DNA from: Alnus glutinosa
Lineage: Eukaryota; Streptophyta; Magnoliopsida; Fagales; Betulaceae
Reading direction: 5' to 3'
DNA length: 64,000 nt
Assembly: GCF_958979055.1 (NCBI RefSeq)
Contig: NC_084886.1
Span: forward strand, 48,935,654 to 48,999,653
Shown: positions 9,409 to 21,965 of the stretch, piece after piece
Layout: each line of letters opens with the position of its first letter
How positions within the stretch are numbered: position 1 is the stretch's first letter
Translations under genes and position numbers: made by a program
Notes under the pieces: generated by a model
The model's input: the letters and a program-made list of their open reading frames with translations, nothing else
Database searches by the model: none
Told to the model about the DNA's origin: nothing

Positions 9409-12400
9409 ATGTCGAAGAGCGTCTCACAGGTCATAACATGCAAAGGTATGCCTGTATTAATTAGCTTTTATATATACGTGGATTTGCATAAAATATATGC
9501 CTCTATTTTAAATCACTACTATTTTTTAAAAAATAAAAAATAAAAAATTCTCTCTCTGTGTCTGATCTGTGATCTCCCTCGTTTTCCCGGCCCGTTGATG
9601 GGTGGTGGTGGCAGCGGCGGTGTGTTGGGGAATTGAGGAACCGGTGAAGTTGGAGGAGATACAAGTAGAGCCGCCAAAATCATCTGAAGTTCGCGTCAAA
9701 ATCCTATATGCTAGTTTGTGTCACACGGACATCTTATGCATCAAAGGCTTCCCAATTGTTAGTATATATATATATATATTCCTCCCTTGATGAACTTAAT
9801 TTGTTTCATGCCTTTTCGGGACAGAGGCCGGGTTTGATGCTCTTTGCTTGTTCTTCTTCTTCTTCTAACAGCCTCTTTTCCCTCGAGTTCTAGGACACGA
9901 AGGTGTTGGGTAAGCAGTAATTAAGCTCGATCTCTTATTGAAGTTTCTTAAATAATTACCAAAAATTAATTATGAAAAACTAGTTGATCGAAAGAAAGAA
10001 ATTATTGCAATTATTGCAGTGTGGTAGAGAGCGTCGGAGAGGAAGTAAGAGATCTGAAAGAAGGAGATTTTGTCATTCCAACCTACGTTGGCGAGTGCAA
10101 AGAGTGTGTGAATTGTTTGTCGGGAAAGACCAACCTGTGCCTCAAATACCCTGTGCCATTAACCGGTCTGATGCCCGACGACACTTCAAGAATGTCGGTG
10201 AAAGGCAAGACGCTTTACCAAGTTTCTAGTTGCTCCACATGGTCGGAGTACATGGTTGTCGACGCTAATTACGTTGCCAAGCTTGATCCGAGTATAGCTC
10301 TACCTCATGCTAGCTTCCTCTCCTGTGGATTTTCCACCGGATTTGGGGGTGCGTGGAAGGAAGCTGCGATTGAAAAAGGATCAACGGTCGCTGTTCTTGG
10401 CCTCGGAGCCGTTGGATTAGGGGTACGTATGCCTTTTGGTCTTATCAATGTTTGTATTTATTACTGTCAAATCAGTTTTTAAAAACATTTAAACCAAAAG
10501 TTCCTTGACCATATATACTATGTTTATGTTTGATAAGAGAGTGTGAATTGGCTTCTTTTTTCTTTCTTTTTTCTTCGTTCCTTTTTAATTTTTAGTAGGA
10601 ATGAGGAATGATAGATGTAATATATAGTAAAAAAAATTGTAATAAAAAGTGAAAAACTTTTGTATTATAGTTTTTTTTTTTTAAATTTAAATTGTAATAA
10701 AAAAATTATTGATGTGATATAAAATTAAAATGTTTTGAAATTGATTATTTTTTAATAAAATGAAAATAAAATGTGAGAATTTTATCTCACTTGCCAAACA
10801 AGCCCTAAATATAGGCCTATATAGTCTCCTACGATTCGAGTTGCCGACAAGTATCTCAATATGGATATGAAAAATGTTACATGTGCTTAAATTTTTACAA
10901 AGAGAGCTTTACTAAAATGATGTGAACTTTATTCATCGGTACTCGTAGTATTTTTTTTATTAATTATTTTGATCATCTCTAATAAATAAGGTTTATATTA
11001 ATTAGTAAGACTCTCTTTGTAAAAATTTAAATACGTGTAATATTTCTCATTATAAAATATACACAAATGACATCAGCACTCGCTCTGAGCTCAAGTAGCA
11101 AAGGATTGAGTGGCCAAAAAAAAAAAAAAAAGAGTAGCAAAGTATTGGGTGATTTTGGATGTATAATAACTCGTAAGTTCAAAGCAAATAAATCAAATAA
11201 TACTATTAAATGTTTTTCATGGTAAAACAGATATGGTCTCAAAGTTTTCAGATTCTATTTCCAGTACCGTAAGTAATACGAGGAGTCGACTTTTATAAGA
11301 GAGTAAAGCTTTTTTTTCTTTTTCTTTTTTCTTTTTTTTTTTTTTTAAAAAAAAAAATACTTTTGTTTTCTCTTCTTAAAATAAAAATATTTACAAGCAA
11401 TTCAAATAAAGACTTTGTTAAACATAAAAACATGTTTCACATTTGTGTCACGTTGTAACACTTTTTCAAACCAAACACAAAAGACACTCATTTTGACTCT
11501 TTAAAGCATTAACACACAACATACATAAAAGACTCTTTAAAACATAACAAGATTTTTTTTTTTTCACATTTATGTCACATTATAACACCTTTTCAAACCA
11601 AACACCAAAAAAAAAAAAAAAAAAAAACTTATTAAAATACATTAACAAATAAACTTTAATTTTTCAGAAATCTAGGCCTTTAAAATAGAATGAGATATTA
11701 AGAACTCTACAATTGCAATTGTAAGAGGCTCCTTGTGTGGATCCCTAATTGAGAGGGCTCTTAATGGAGCTCAATCAGAGATCCTCTCAATTGACTATCC
11801 CGGCCCTTAAGACATGCAATTTTGAGAAATTCTTCATCAAGATCCCCAATTGAGAGGCTCTTGACGGGGTCTAAATGGAAATCCCCTGGGGCAGGTAATT
11901 GAGAGAGGCTCTTAATGGGGAGCCTTATTTACCCAGATAATTGAGTTCTATCGAGAACCTTTAACAATTATAAGGGATTTCTTACCATCCGAACAAGAAA
12001 ATTGTAAGGGGTCCAAATTCTTGTAAAATCAGATTCAATCTTGAGATTATTACTAGTTGGATTGCTGTGTGTCTTTGTTTTCCTCTTGTACTTCCTCTTT
12101 ATAAACAATGGTGGATCGAGGAAGTTGGAAGATTGTATATATGTCCTTGTAAATTGCAGGTCATAGAGGGGGCTAGAATACAAGGGGCAGCAAAGATAAT
12201 TGGCATTGACAAAAATGAGAGAAAAAAAATAAAGGGAAAAGCTTTTGGAATGACTGATTTTATAAACCCTGATGAATCTGGCAAGTCCATTTCTGAGCTT
12301 GTCAAAGAGGTAACCGGTGGAATGGGTGTCGATTATTGCTTCGAGTGTACCGGTATCGCACCCATCATCAATGAAGCTCTCCTAGCCACAAAAATGGTAT

Positions 12401-13427
12401 GCAAATATTCGTCTTAGAGTTGGCTTGGTTGTGCAATTTTACACTCTGAAAGTACGTTTTTAAACAAAATTGCAAAAATTACTTTATTTGATACTGCGCT
12501 TAAAAAAATGGCGGCTTAAAAACGTGAAAAAAATAAAAATAAAAAAATTTCACATTTTCAAATCGCAGGCAATGTGATGCATTTTTAACAATGCATGATG
12601 TAAAAGTTAAATTATGATTTTAAAGATTAAACGACGATTTTACCGATCATTTAACACGTTTTTAAAAATAGTGTTTTCAGTGACAGCGTTTTAAATTTAC
12701 TATTTTTCAAATAGCACTTTTAGAAACCATTAAACAAATGCACCCTTAATGAATTTATTTATTTATCAATTTATTTATTTTTAACCTACCTTATTTGCTG
12801 ATGATGGTTATCAGGGAAAAGGACAAACGTTAGTAATTGGCACAGGAACTCATTCGACAGTGGAGATTAATTTCCTTCCCCTCTTGTTTGGTGGAAATTT
12901 GAAGGGATCCATTTTTGGAGGGATCAAAGCCAAAACTGACCTTCCTTTTATAATCGACAAATGCAAAAATAAGGTGAATCCTTGTATGTGAAAAGAAAAA
13001 AATAGTTCTACGTGCAACATGCAATTTTGCTATATTTCACTTTACAAATGAATGTGGTGTTAAATAATCTTTTATCCCCAAAAAAAAAAAACTTGAAAAA
13101 CTGAAGGAAATGATGATTAACGTGTGAAATATTTTAATTAAAAATGGAAATAAACTAAAGAGTTAGTCATCAATCACCTCTTATTTCTATTCAAACAAAA
13201 GTTTATAAACTTTACATTTAATCCAAAAGTTTAAAAAGTGATAGAAAATAATGAATCATGCTGAATTCTGAAAGGTAGAACTCTTGAAAAGCTTGTGTAT
13301 TTTATATATTCCACAGGAAATCCCACTTGAAGAACTTTTGACTCACGAAGTTTCACTGGAAGACGTCGATAAAGCGTTTGAACTAATGAAGCAACTTGAT
13401 TGTGTGAAGGTCCTCATCAAGCTATGA
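9409..13427 (+). CDS. Zinc alcohol dehydrogenase-like protein (plant ADH-like, MDR family), 7 exons
   Basis: Exons 9409-9445, 9615-9757, 9872-9909, 10020-10422, 12160-12396, 12815-12973 and 13317-13427 join in phase to 375 codons plus TGA. All six introns are GT-AG. The protein is a medium-chain dehydrogenase that would oxidise alcohols, or reduce aldehydes, with NAD in the cytosol. Catalytic zinc ligands are C48 (SLCHTD), H69 (LGHEG) and C175 (SCGFSTG). The structural zinc lobe is C99, C102, C105 and C113 (GECKECVNC). The Rossmann motif is GLGAVGLG at 200-207, with the NAD-selecting aspartate in IIGIDKN. The length equals the family norm. It matches the ADH-like 1-7 clade better than classical ADH1 because of [13 protein letters not shown] and [12 protein letters not shown]; this is from memory of the families. 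Intron 4 (1.7 kb) is swollen by repeats. No frame damage is seen. Confidence 0.93.
10423..12159 (+). other. Repeat-filled intron 4 of the ADH-like gene
   Basis: About 10595-10805 is a copy of the MITE-like family described at 14275-14545. About 11395-11670 contains two diverged copies of a module with TTCACATTTRTGTCAC and AACCAAACACMAAA words, found again near 24750-24880. About 11720-11960 holds a separate low-copy module repeating AATTGAGAGGGCTCTTAATGG-like words at least three times. No coding sequence is present. Confidence 0.5.
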
Positions 13428-13958
13428 TTAATCCTAGCAATGACACGCACGGGCGCTGGATGCCTTGCTGTCGGATGCCTTTGCTCGGCAGGCCATTGGA
13501 GTTGCTGATTTTTGAGTTTTTTTTTTTTTTTTTGTTTTATTTTGTTGCTTGGGTTTTAGTCTCCCTTTAGGAGAGACACTTGTATCTGAATTTCAGTTGA
13601 TGCCTATCTTTTCTGCAATCTCAAATTTGGACTATTGGACTATTTCAGTGCTTCTACCGCTTCAATTATCTTCAATTAGTTGTTGTTGTTCATAAGTAGA
13701 ATTACAGATGGGCTTGCTTTACTTTGTACCCTTTTAACTTTTTTAACCGCCTTGTGCGGCCCTTTGAGAGTACCGGGTTACTCGTTTGACCAATTTCCTA
13801 CATTTTGTATTTATCTCAGCATTGTTTTAGTTTGGTTTTGGTTTATTGTTAGGGAGCCCGCTCCTTTTTTATTTATAGGACCATCCACTTTTTTTTCATT
13901 TTTGGATCAAAAGTAGGAAGGATCCTCCATTCCTCCTTTGTAACCCTTTCTCTTGTTC

Positions 13959-14000
<42 letters not shown>
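13428..14000 (+). other. ADH-like 3' UTR followed by a possible poly(A)-tailed retro-sequence
   Basis: The first part is T-rich and consistent with a 3' UTR. From about 13680 the sequence changes character and ends in a run of about 38 A at 13961-13998, like the 3' tail of a retroposed element. No target duplication could be fixed. The 78-codon ORF at 13680-13916 has no motif and is not called. Confidence 0.35.
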
Positions 14001-14274
14001 CCTACCAATGACAAAGAGATATATATATCGTTTCTTTCAACTTTCAAGTTTGTTTAAAAATTTTCTCGTACGTACCTTCACTTGTACGAGCATTATAAAT
14101 CCATAAAATATAGGAACGTTTTAGCTACTAAGATTTTTCCTTTTAAATTGTTGGCATCAAAACCAATTTTTTCTTTTAGAGATTATTTTCACCTGCCTCC
14201 GCATCCAAAATATTAAAAGAGAAATTGGGTGGAAGCGTTGAAAATTGTCTTTGTCAGATATGAGAGAAATTGAG

Positions 14275-14545
14275 GCCCCGTTTGAAATCCCCTTTCCCTT
14301 TCCCTTTCCTTTGGAATTTTTTTTTAATGATTAAAAAATAAGATTGATGTGATATAAAGTTGAAATAATTTATATGAAAAAGTGAGAAAAATTTGTATTG
14401 TAGTGAATTTTTTTATTTAAAAAGTAATAAAAAAAGTGTTGATGTGATATAAAAAGTGAAAAAAGTAAAAATATTTTGAAATTGATATTTTTTGGGAGAA
14501 GTGAAGGGAAGGGGAGGGAAGGGGAATGGGGATTTCAAACAAGGA
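14275..14545. mobile_element. MITE-like repeat, best-preserved copy of a five-copy family
   Basis: The ends resemble each other inversely: GGCCCCGTTTGAAATCCCC on the left and GGGGATTTCAAACAAGGAGCC on the right. The core has two copies of TTGATGTGATATAAA, then a TATTTTGAAATTGATATTTTTTGGGAGAAGTGAA stretch. Diverged relatives with the same core order lie at about 660-875, 10595-10805, 43195-43490 and 59060-59275. The terminal motif suggests a hAT-type MITE, but I could not find an 8-bp duplication. Confidence 0.55.
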
Positions 14546-16238
14546 GCCCAAGTAGCAAGACCAAGATCAATCATTCGCCTGCTGTGGGACGAAGCCCAAG
14601 TAGCAAGACCAAGATTCGAAAGCGACGACAGAGGGTTGACCTTCAACGAGTCAAACTATTGACTTTCAAGGGGCCGAACCGGCAGGATAAAGAGCGAGGT
14701 GGCAATTAAGACAATAAATTATCAATAAATTAAGAGTTAATGTTTTTTCTTTAGTAGATCTATCAGCAATTTTTATTCAAACGAGTTTACAAAGAGATTC
14801 ATTGAGATCAAGAATGTATAGCAAGTAGTGTTCACAAATTCATGTGTTGCATCGACATTCTCGTGCGGCTACATATCATAATTAAGTTGCGCGGCCCCGC
14901 GGCCCTGCGGGTGCTCGTTGATTGGTCAAAAAAGCTAGAACGTGTATCATGCTATGATGCTATCATGTGTTACCCCGTGTATGTCTGCGTGTACTCCACT
15001 GGCCACTGCAATCATCAACAGTTGATTTGACAGAAAAGGGCAGGAAAAGGAAGGAACATGTGGAATACATTGGCAGGTCCTACCTAAGTGTTCGACTTTC
15101 TTTGGACTGCTCCAACAGGAAGAGCCCACCTGTACACTCACACATCTCTGCCCAATTAGACGGGATCTAGAATTATCGCCTAAAAGGAATGGTGAAGAGC
15201 CTTCCCCTTTATTAGGACATGATACTTTAAAAAAGTTTTTTTAAAAAAAAAAAAAAAAAAGTAAAATCGTGTGTATTATTAAATATATTAATTTTAAATT
15301 TTGAACATAAAGTAGACGGTATTTATTTCATTTGAAATAGAAATGATCTTATTTCGTTCTCCAATACCTCAATGAAATGTATTTCACTGGATTTGTGAAT
15401 ATAAAGCAAATCCTACCATCAATCTACTTCATTTTAAAATTACTCTTAAAATTACTATTAGATTTTAAATGGACCATTTTTAAGTTTTGATTCACTAATA
15501 ATTTTAAAAGTTACATCACATTTGAGAAATTAAAAAAAGAAAAAAGAAAAAAAGACGAGTTCTATTTATAGCATTACTCTTTTTTCACTTTTTCCTCACA
15601 AAAAATTCGAATCTATTTATATCATATTAATTACCTCTTATTTTTATTCAAATGAAAAAACTTACAACAAATTTTTTTTACCAAACACACCCTAAGACCA
15701 CTCCCAATGGCTTGTCTATTTCTCAATCTAAAATAGCTAACCAAAACCTACTTTATCTAGTTTAGTTAAAGGATTTTAAAAAGGTATTATTCATCCGATT
15801 ATCTATTCTTAACTCTATATTATTTATTTATTCCTTTTTATTAATAAGTTGAAAGGTGAAATGTGAAAGAAAAAACAATAAAATAATTATAGATCTGTGA
15901 CAAATGGAGGGAAAATCTATTATAGCTCTTGAATAGATAAGCCAATGGAGGACCTTTTTTGCACTTTCATTATCTATTCTAGCCAAAATAATTTTTACAT
16001 AATTCACTGTGAGTGCTCTCAGTGTTTATTGAAATAACTCTTAAAGATTGACAATAACGTGACATTATCATTAACTTTTCTTTTTTATGAAATATTTATT
16101 ATTTATTAACAGTAGGAATGTTGACACATCCTATAAAAATTATTATGGCTACATATTTGATAAGGCAAAAAATCCAAAAAAAAAAAAAAAAGTACCAAAC
16201 TTTGATATCAAGCCAGTTGATTTTCACAAGCTCAAACC
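14546..16238. other. AT-rich intergenic DNA
   Basis: I see no gene. Poly-A and A/T runs occur at 15240-15260 and elsewhere. About 15700-16020 has CCACTCCCAATGGC on one side and GAATAGATAAGCCAATGGAGG further on, suggesting a degraded MITE of the short-TIR type. The ORFs at 14413-15170 and 16087-16365 lack motifs; the last is the shadow of the minus-strand small ORF at 16239. Confidence 0.4.
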
Positions 16239-16373
16239 CTACATGTTTGGTTTCTGGACTCCATCGGAAACAACGCCGACAAAGGTCACCGCAATGATCA
16301 AGAGAGAGATTCCCATGATAATGATATTGCTGAACCTTTCATATCGATCAGCTTCTTCGTCATAAATTGCCAT
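16239..16373 (-). CDS. Small ORF, 44 aa, single-pass membrane peptide candidate
   Basis: ATG (complement of 16371-16373) to TAG encodes a peptide starting MAIYDEEADRYERF, then a clean hydrophobic helix (about residues 15-36, IIIMGISLLIIAVTFVGVV) and a short polar tail ending QKPNM. The charged head, one helix and polar tail are typical of small single-span membrane proteins. The high-complexity composition contrasts with the AT-rich surroundings. It is intronless and too short for routine ORF calling. I do not recognise the family. A leftover exon of a lost gene is the alternative. Confidence 0.4.
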   Translation of the reverse strand: MAIYDEEADRYERFSNIIIMGISLLIIAVTFVGVVSDGVQKPNM

Positions 16374-16654
16374 GAGGAGGTACAGAAAGATATGAGGGAA
16401 GGATCTTTCTGAGGGAAGGAAGAATGGTGTTCTAATTAAATTTGAGTGATAAACCTTCTTCCAAATTTGACCTTAAATAGCCAACCCATTAGATGATACT
16501 AACTACCAACTACCTATTTTTAGGCTAACATTGATACTTTTAGGTCAATGGCTGATGTCCTAAAACAAAGGGGGATTTTCTGAGTTTAGACGGTCAAGAG
16601 ATCAATACCGTTAAGGAAATTTGAACCGTTACTGGAAAAGAGTTTATGTGAAAT

Positions 16655-16836
16655 AAGTAATGCTACACATCATCCCCTTGTCATCCTTTTATCACCCCAA
16701 AATTGATGTGGCTCTTAAAATTACCATTGGATTTATGATAGATTACCATTGGATTTTGATCTAATGGCGATTTTAAGAGCCACATCAATTTTGGAGTGAC
16801 AAAAGAAGGATAAGGGGATGATGTGTAGCATTACTC
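16655..16836. mobile_element. Mutator-type MITE, 182 bp
   Basis: Nearly the whole element is an inverted repeat. The left end is AAGTAATGCTACACATCATC and the right end in reverse complement is GAGTAATGCTACACATCATC. Both arms carry the reverse-complementary word for TTGATGTGGCTCTTAAAATY. A perfect 9-bp duplication ATGTGAAAT flanks it (16646-16654 and 16837-16845). There is no coding capacity. It could fold as a long hairpin RNA if transcribed. Confidence 0.9.
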
Positions 16837-16845
16837 ATGTGAAAT

Positions 16846-18131
16846 TCAGCTATCCAAATAAAATTTGAGTTGCTCGACTATTTATCCAAGCAGTTGGATC
16901 TATATGAGCTCTTTTACAATAATTGTCCAATTATTTTAATTTGGTTTTTAAAGTCAAATGCATTAACAAACACTCTAGACACACAAAATATTGTTTTATA
17001 AATGAATAAAGAAACCATTTTCATCTTCTTCTTCTTTTTAAATGACAAGAAACTCCTCCTAAGCAGGGTCACTTCATGTACCCATCCCTGTTGGGCAAAT
17101 CTCATACCTGTGCAACCCTCTCTCTCCGCACAAAGGTCACTTTTTTTTTTTTTTTTTCTCAATTCATGAAGCAAGGGTCAACATTCATCTTTAGCTTCTT
17201 GTGCCTATCGTTAGCTTCATACCTCAGTTTAAGATAAAGATGAAGCCAAACGGTGCTTATCTTTAGCAAGTTGGAGCTAGTCCAAATTGTGCTTAGCTTT
17301 AGCAGCATTACACGGTGCCAGCATACTCAAAGAGGCATGCGTCTGTTTCTGTTCATGTGCCAGCGCTGTGTGGTGCAAAACTGCCTCCACCAGTTTCAAG
17401 GATATTATTCATAGGAATGTACCAAACCAAACGTGCCCCTACTCTAAATAAAGCTTCTCTCCATTCAATAGCATCCTTCATAGTAACCGTCCATCGTTGA
17501 CCATTATAATTGGTATATCAATATCCATTTATATAGAGCAATATTATCAGTGAATATCTAGAAATTTTATATAGACAACCAAATGACTGATATATAATTC
17601 TATGTAAACAAACATCCATTACAGAGACCTATCTATATTTCAGTCATTAACATTCTATCATAACATGATGCAGGCTAAAAACCTAATATGATTTTGGACA
17701 CCATCTAAGCTTCAATGTGTCCAGAACCTAAGAATGAATACAGGCTTCATATAAACTATCAATGGGGCTACTTTAATTCAAAAAGTTATCCAAAAGACAA
17801 GGATAAACTTCAGAGAAGATATGCCATGGAACAGAAGATACAATGCTATCATCCAAAAGATCTCAAGGTTAAAGTAAGAAAAGAATATAACCGCACGACC
17901 TTAGTAATTCCATCGCAATCTCTAAATTATAATCCAAAACAGTTATGCTTTACTGTCAAAACTGACATTTAGGTATTTAAAGTCTTCAAACGACCTCCAT
18001 TCAAAACAATGGCAAGACCACATAATTACATATCTAACTTCAAACATATATGTGATCTTTAATGATTTAAAACCAATAATCCAAGTACCTTTGACACCCA
18101 AAGATCATAATTAACCAATTGGAAAAAAATC
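16846..18131 (-). other. Intergenic DNA, including 3' flank of the plastid membrane protein gene
   Basis: The last few hundred bases before 18132 are probably the 3' UTR of the minus-strand gene. Upstream, the sequence near 17150-17310 repeats TTAGCTTC and TTAGCAAG words. I see no coding region. The ORFs at 16914-17174, 17315-17500 and 17715-17972 have no family features. Confidence 0.4.
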
Positions 18132-20661
18132 TCACATGGTAGCTTCCACTTCAGGATCACTTTCAACTGGAACCACAGGAACATTGTTGTTACCCCTTAA
18201 ACGTGAAGATACATTGTCAATGGCTGAATTGAGTTGGCTTATTTTTGCATTCAAGGTCTGTCGAGTCCTCTGCTCTCAAGGAAAAGAAACAAAAATAGTG
18301 TATTTAAAAAAAAAAAAAAAAAAAAAAAGAAAAAGAAAAAAGGTATTCAATTAGCAGGAAGCATTGCAAACAGTCATTAGCAAGTAATTACCTCTAAACC
18401 TTCATCATAATATATTGGTCTCTTGGCCCTCCGGAACCCATATTCATCTTCATTTAGCAGAGATCTTCTGATCTGCGCAACACAGAGCAGACAAGGATTA
18501 AATCTAAACTTAAAGCATGAATCAAAACCCCAATCAACGAAATAGACCAAACAAATCTTAAGCACAAAGGAAAATGTATTCCAATTGCCTCCCAGAGCAA
18601 CAGAATGGATGATGCACAGATAATCCATTTTGCTTTAACGAAGTTGACATTGATATGCCACAATGGATCATTATGAGTAGACATACATACTCATTGACTT
18701 TGAAGATAAGTAAATTGCAACTTTACAACAATCTTTTTCATTCGTGAAGGGCTGGGGTCACTTTTGGATTAAGTGCAAACATGATAATCAAATTTGTAGT
18801 GAAGTGAGGGCAATCAACTTTTCCTGGGATAAAGTGAAAATTTGGAGTAGCATAGTTGTGTCTGTACGTACAGCTAGAGCATCGCTATAAAGACTTTTAG
18901 GACAAAATATATCACATTGAATGAAAGGTTTGTAAACTAAATAAACTATAGTAGTATCCTTCCATAGGTAACTAATAAAAGACTCATCACCATTAGGCAT
19001 GGTATATCACAAGGAAACATTTACGCAAAATGATGTATAATTGCAATTGAAACAGTGTGCTTATCCATTCCCTTTATCTCATCTTCTTTATAAAGTAAAA
19101 CAATAACCTTGATACATAGTTGGGAAGTAGTAAGATACTCTAACCTCTTAGATTGTATATGTCTAGCAAAATAACAATTAATATTAGTTAAATGATCAAT
19201 TCATCATTAGCTTAAACTTTTTGAACAATGGTGATTTAACAATAACAATCAAAAAGCATGAGGACTCAACATCCCGTGTTTCATTTTGGATATGCAAGAC
19301 ACCACTAGGTTGCTAAGAGATGGTGCCAATTGTTCGCATAGCAATTTGCTTAAATCACAGACCCTTCCACATTACTTCAATAATGAGATTGTGTATGCTT
19401 GATATTCATCAATAGACCCATCAAAGTTATGGTTCATACATTGCCTCGATAATCATTAAATATAAAAGTAGGATATCCAATCACCTGAGGAGCAAAAACA
19501 TAAGCTAAAGTTCCAAACACAGCACCACCTAGAAGAAAACCAGCAAGAAAATCACCACCACCCCCTCTGCTACCATCTCTGCATATATTTGAGAGAACAA
19601 AAGAAACACAGGACAAATAAATTTATAGTACAATCAGTGCATCAATTGATGAATGCTGCTTATATAACTAGCGAAAGGCTGCACCCAAACGAAAAAGAAT
19701 ACACCGCCTTGACATCAAGGTCAACCCGCTTAGGCCCCAACAGTCTCAGAAGAACATTATTATAGGAAATTCTGGCTGGATTGCAACGTCAAATTAGAAA
19801 GTTTCAATCAAAGCTTATATAACCTCGTGTTATGTCTTTCCTTTTTGCAATAAGAGTGAATCTAAAGAAATCAAGAAATCTCCCAAACGCAAACAAGGAT
19901 TTATTGAGAAGTACATGAATGTGCAGCGGATATGAAACCCCTAAAAGAAGAATTCTGTAGTTTCTTTCTTCCTTGCTTTTACTTGATAAGCAAAAGTGAC
20001 TAAGCAAGGTAAAGATGGTAAGCCAACCACAAAACTATCAAATCTTTCCACATTTTGACTGCTTAAAGCTTGGCTGATGAAAACTATTCAAAGTATTTAC
20101 ATAAAAAATTGGTAAATTCTCAATTGTCAAGATTTTAAATACTATATATCCAAGTACAACCATCCAAAATGTTCCTGCCAATTGATGCAGACAACAAAAG
20201 CCAAGCAAGCGCAAGCTTAGAGAAGAAATTTACAAGGATGCCTGGGGATGGGAATTGGGGACCTTACACAATCAAGTTTCTATAAGTCTGCATTTTATTT
20301 TGTTTCGTTCCCTCGCTATATCTTCCCATGCTGCTGGTTCAATTTAATTTGTATACTATTATGTTTTACCAAGTCAAGGGTGGGTGCTCTGGTAATTTTA
20401 AGAGTTATTGGACATGAGCCATTGTTGTAGTTTGTGAGTTCTTTCTTTTTATCTATTAATCTATTCAATTAAGGATATCAAGTGGCTTTAAAGCTTTGCT
20501 TTTGCTTCCATTCTTTCCCAAGCGTAATTGATAAAAGAACATGGTACTACATGCATATGCCTTAATTAGTTGATTTCTCAGCAATCAGATCTAATTTGTT
20601 GCCTGCATCCCAGATCTGAAAAAATATCCATGAATAGGTATTTCCCCATCTTCTTCCTTCT

Positions 20662-20699
<38 letters not shown>

Positions 20700-21965
20700 G
20701 GTTGATCATTTGTCTGTTTTAAATTCCAGCAAGAAAGTCCAACAGAAAACCAATATTTTTCAATCTAAATAAGTCTATAAGCTTATCCTAATATTTTCCT
20801 TCAAATCACCCCCAAAGACCAACTGTAAGTGCTGAACTAGGAGGCCCTGTACAGACCTGAATGACAGCATTTGTAATGCACCTGATTTTCATAATATTCA
20901 ACCAAATATACTTCTGTATCTTCCTACATTAATATCAGCTCTCTCCTGAATGTGTCCAAGCTCTCAAATGTTCTAAATTGAACAAATGATAACAGGTGCC
21001 TTTCTTACGAGCACATATATGAATATAGCTTATTCATAACTAGCTATTCAAGCTTGCATCAACTCTAACACAAAGGCAATCGGAAAGAGATGTGGGTCAG
21101 CTGACATTTGTCTACGTTATCACCACAGCATAAAACAACAATTGATATCACCCAGTATATATCTATATGCAATTTACATATATCAAAATCAAAGTTCACA
21201 GAGTGGAGTCCAGAATAACGTACTGGTATTCGGCACGAACAGATAGCTTGCGATTGCTCCCCACTCGGTTTGATTTCTTTTGTAATATCAGTTTGGGGGT
21301 TTTCCCAAATGAACTGGATTTTGTGGACCAAAGCTCACGCGCATTGAGTTGCGATCCGCCTACAAGAAATAGAAGCAATTATTTCCAAATTTCTCATCTA
21401 AATACAAAGTAATAGACTTATATAGAGAATACCCAATACGAAACAATCTCGAAGCAATTCATCCAAAAAAAAAGAAACAATCTCGAAGCTCATAGAAAAC
21501 CAGCACAAAACCCCAATAATCACTTAGCATCACTGAAAGTAACCCTCTACTTGAGCATTAAAAAAAAAAAGAGGAAAAAACCCATTGTTTTTTAGGCGTG
21601 CATATATAGAACTCTGAACTTTCTTTTTTTTTTTTTTTTGATAAGTAGAACTCTGAACTTTACAGTATGAAGATCTTTTACTTCACATGTTTCTTATCAA
21701 TTTATCACAAATTTAATGGATTATCATCACATAGGAATTGAAATGTTCGAATCCAATATTTTTAAGACTCAAGGAATTGAACCCAAAAGGAAAACAATCA
21801 ACCGAAGGGTAATTGAGTTTTTTTTTTTTTTTTTTTTCTCGTTTTCTTTAATTTCCTCCTCGTTTCCTTAGCTTTCTCGGCAACCAAACAGTGATTTTTC
21901 ACATGCATAACCGAAACCCAAGAAAAATTACCTGAAATGGAAACGGGAGCAAAACAGGTCGCCAT
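18132..21965 (-). CDS. Chloroplast inner-membrane protein, At1g42960-like, 5 exons
   Basis: Exons in transcript order are 21965-21932, 21359-21224, 19578-19485, 18472-18392 and 18269-18132. They join in phase to 160 codons plus TGA, all with GT-AG introns. The N-terminus (MATCFAPVSISGGSQL, rich in S, K and R, few acids) looks like a plastid transit peptide ending near RAEYQ. Then come a glycine run (RGGGGDF) and one membrane helix with glycines, about residues 66-87 (FLAGFLLGGAVFGTLAYVFAP). A conserved RRSLLNEDEYGFRRAKRPIYYDEGLE block follows in exon 4, then a coiled-coil-like tail (TLNAKISQLNSAIDNVSSRL) ending EVEATM. From memory, this is the layout of Arabidopsis At1g42960, reported in chloroplast envelope proteomes. 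The molecular function is unknown. The gene looks intact. Confidence 0.88.
20657..20696 (+). repeat. CT microsatellite in intron 2 of the plastid protein gene
   Basis: A run of CT dinucleotides between CTATCT and TTTTGG, inside the intron separating exons 2 and 3. Confidence 0.9.
21623..21645 (-). mobile_element. Ultra-truncated LINE tail with target duplication
   Basis: Only 23 bp were inserted: on the minus strand CTTATC followed by an A run and a final G. The 16-bp word TAGAACTCTGAACTTT flanks it on both sides (21607-21622 and 21646-21661). CTTATCAAAA is the 3' end seen on fuller LINE copies in this window (44715-44737), so this is an insertion cut down almost to its poly(A). It sits in intron 1 of the plastid membrane protein gene. 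Confidence 0.75.

Noticed and set aside
16087-16365. 92-codon plus-strand ORF
   Set aside because: Its C-terminal half is the antisense of the better-formed 44-aa minus-strand ORF, and its N-terminal half is AT- and lysine-rich noise.
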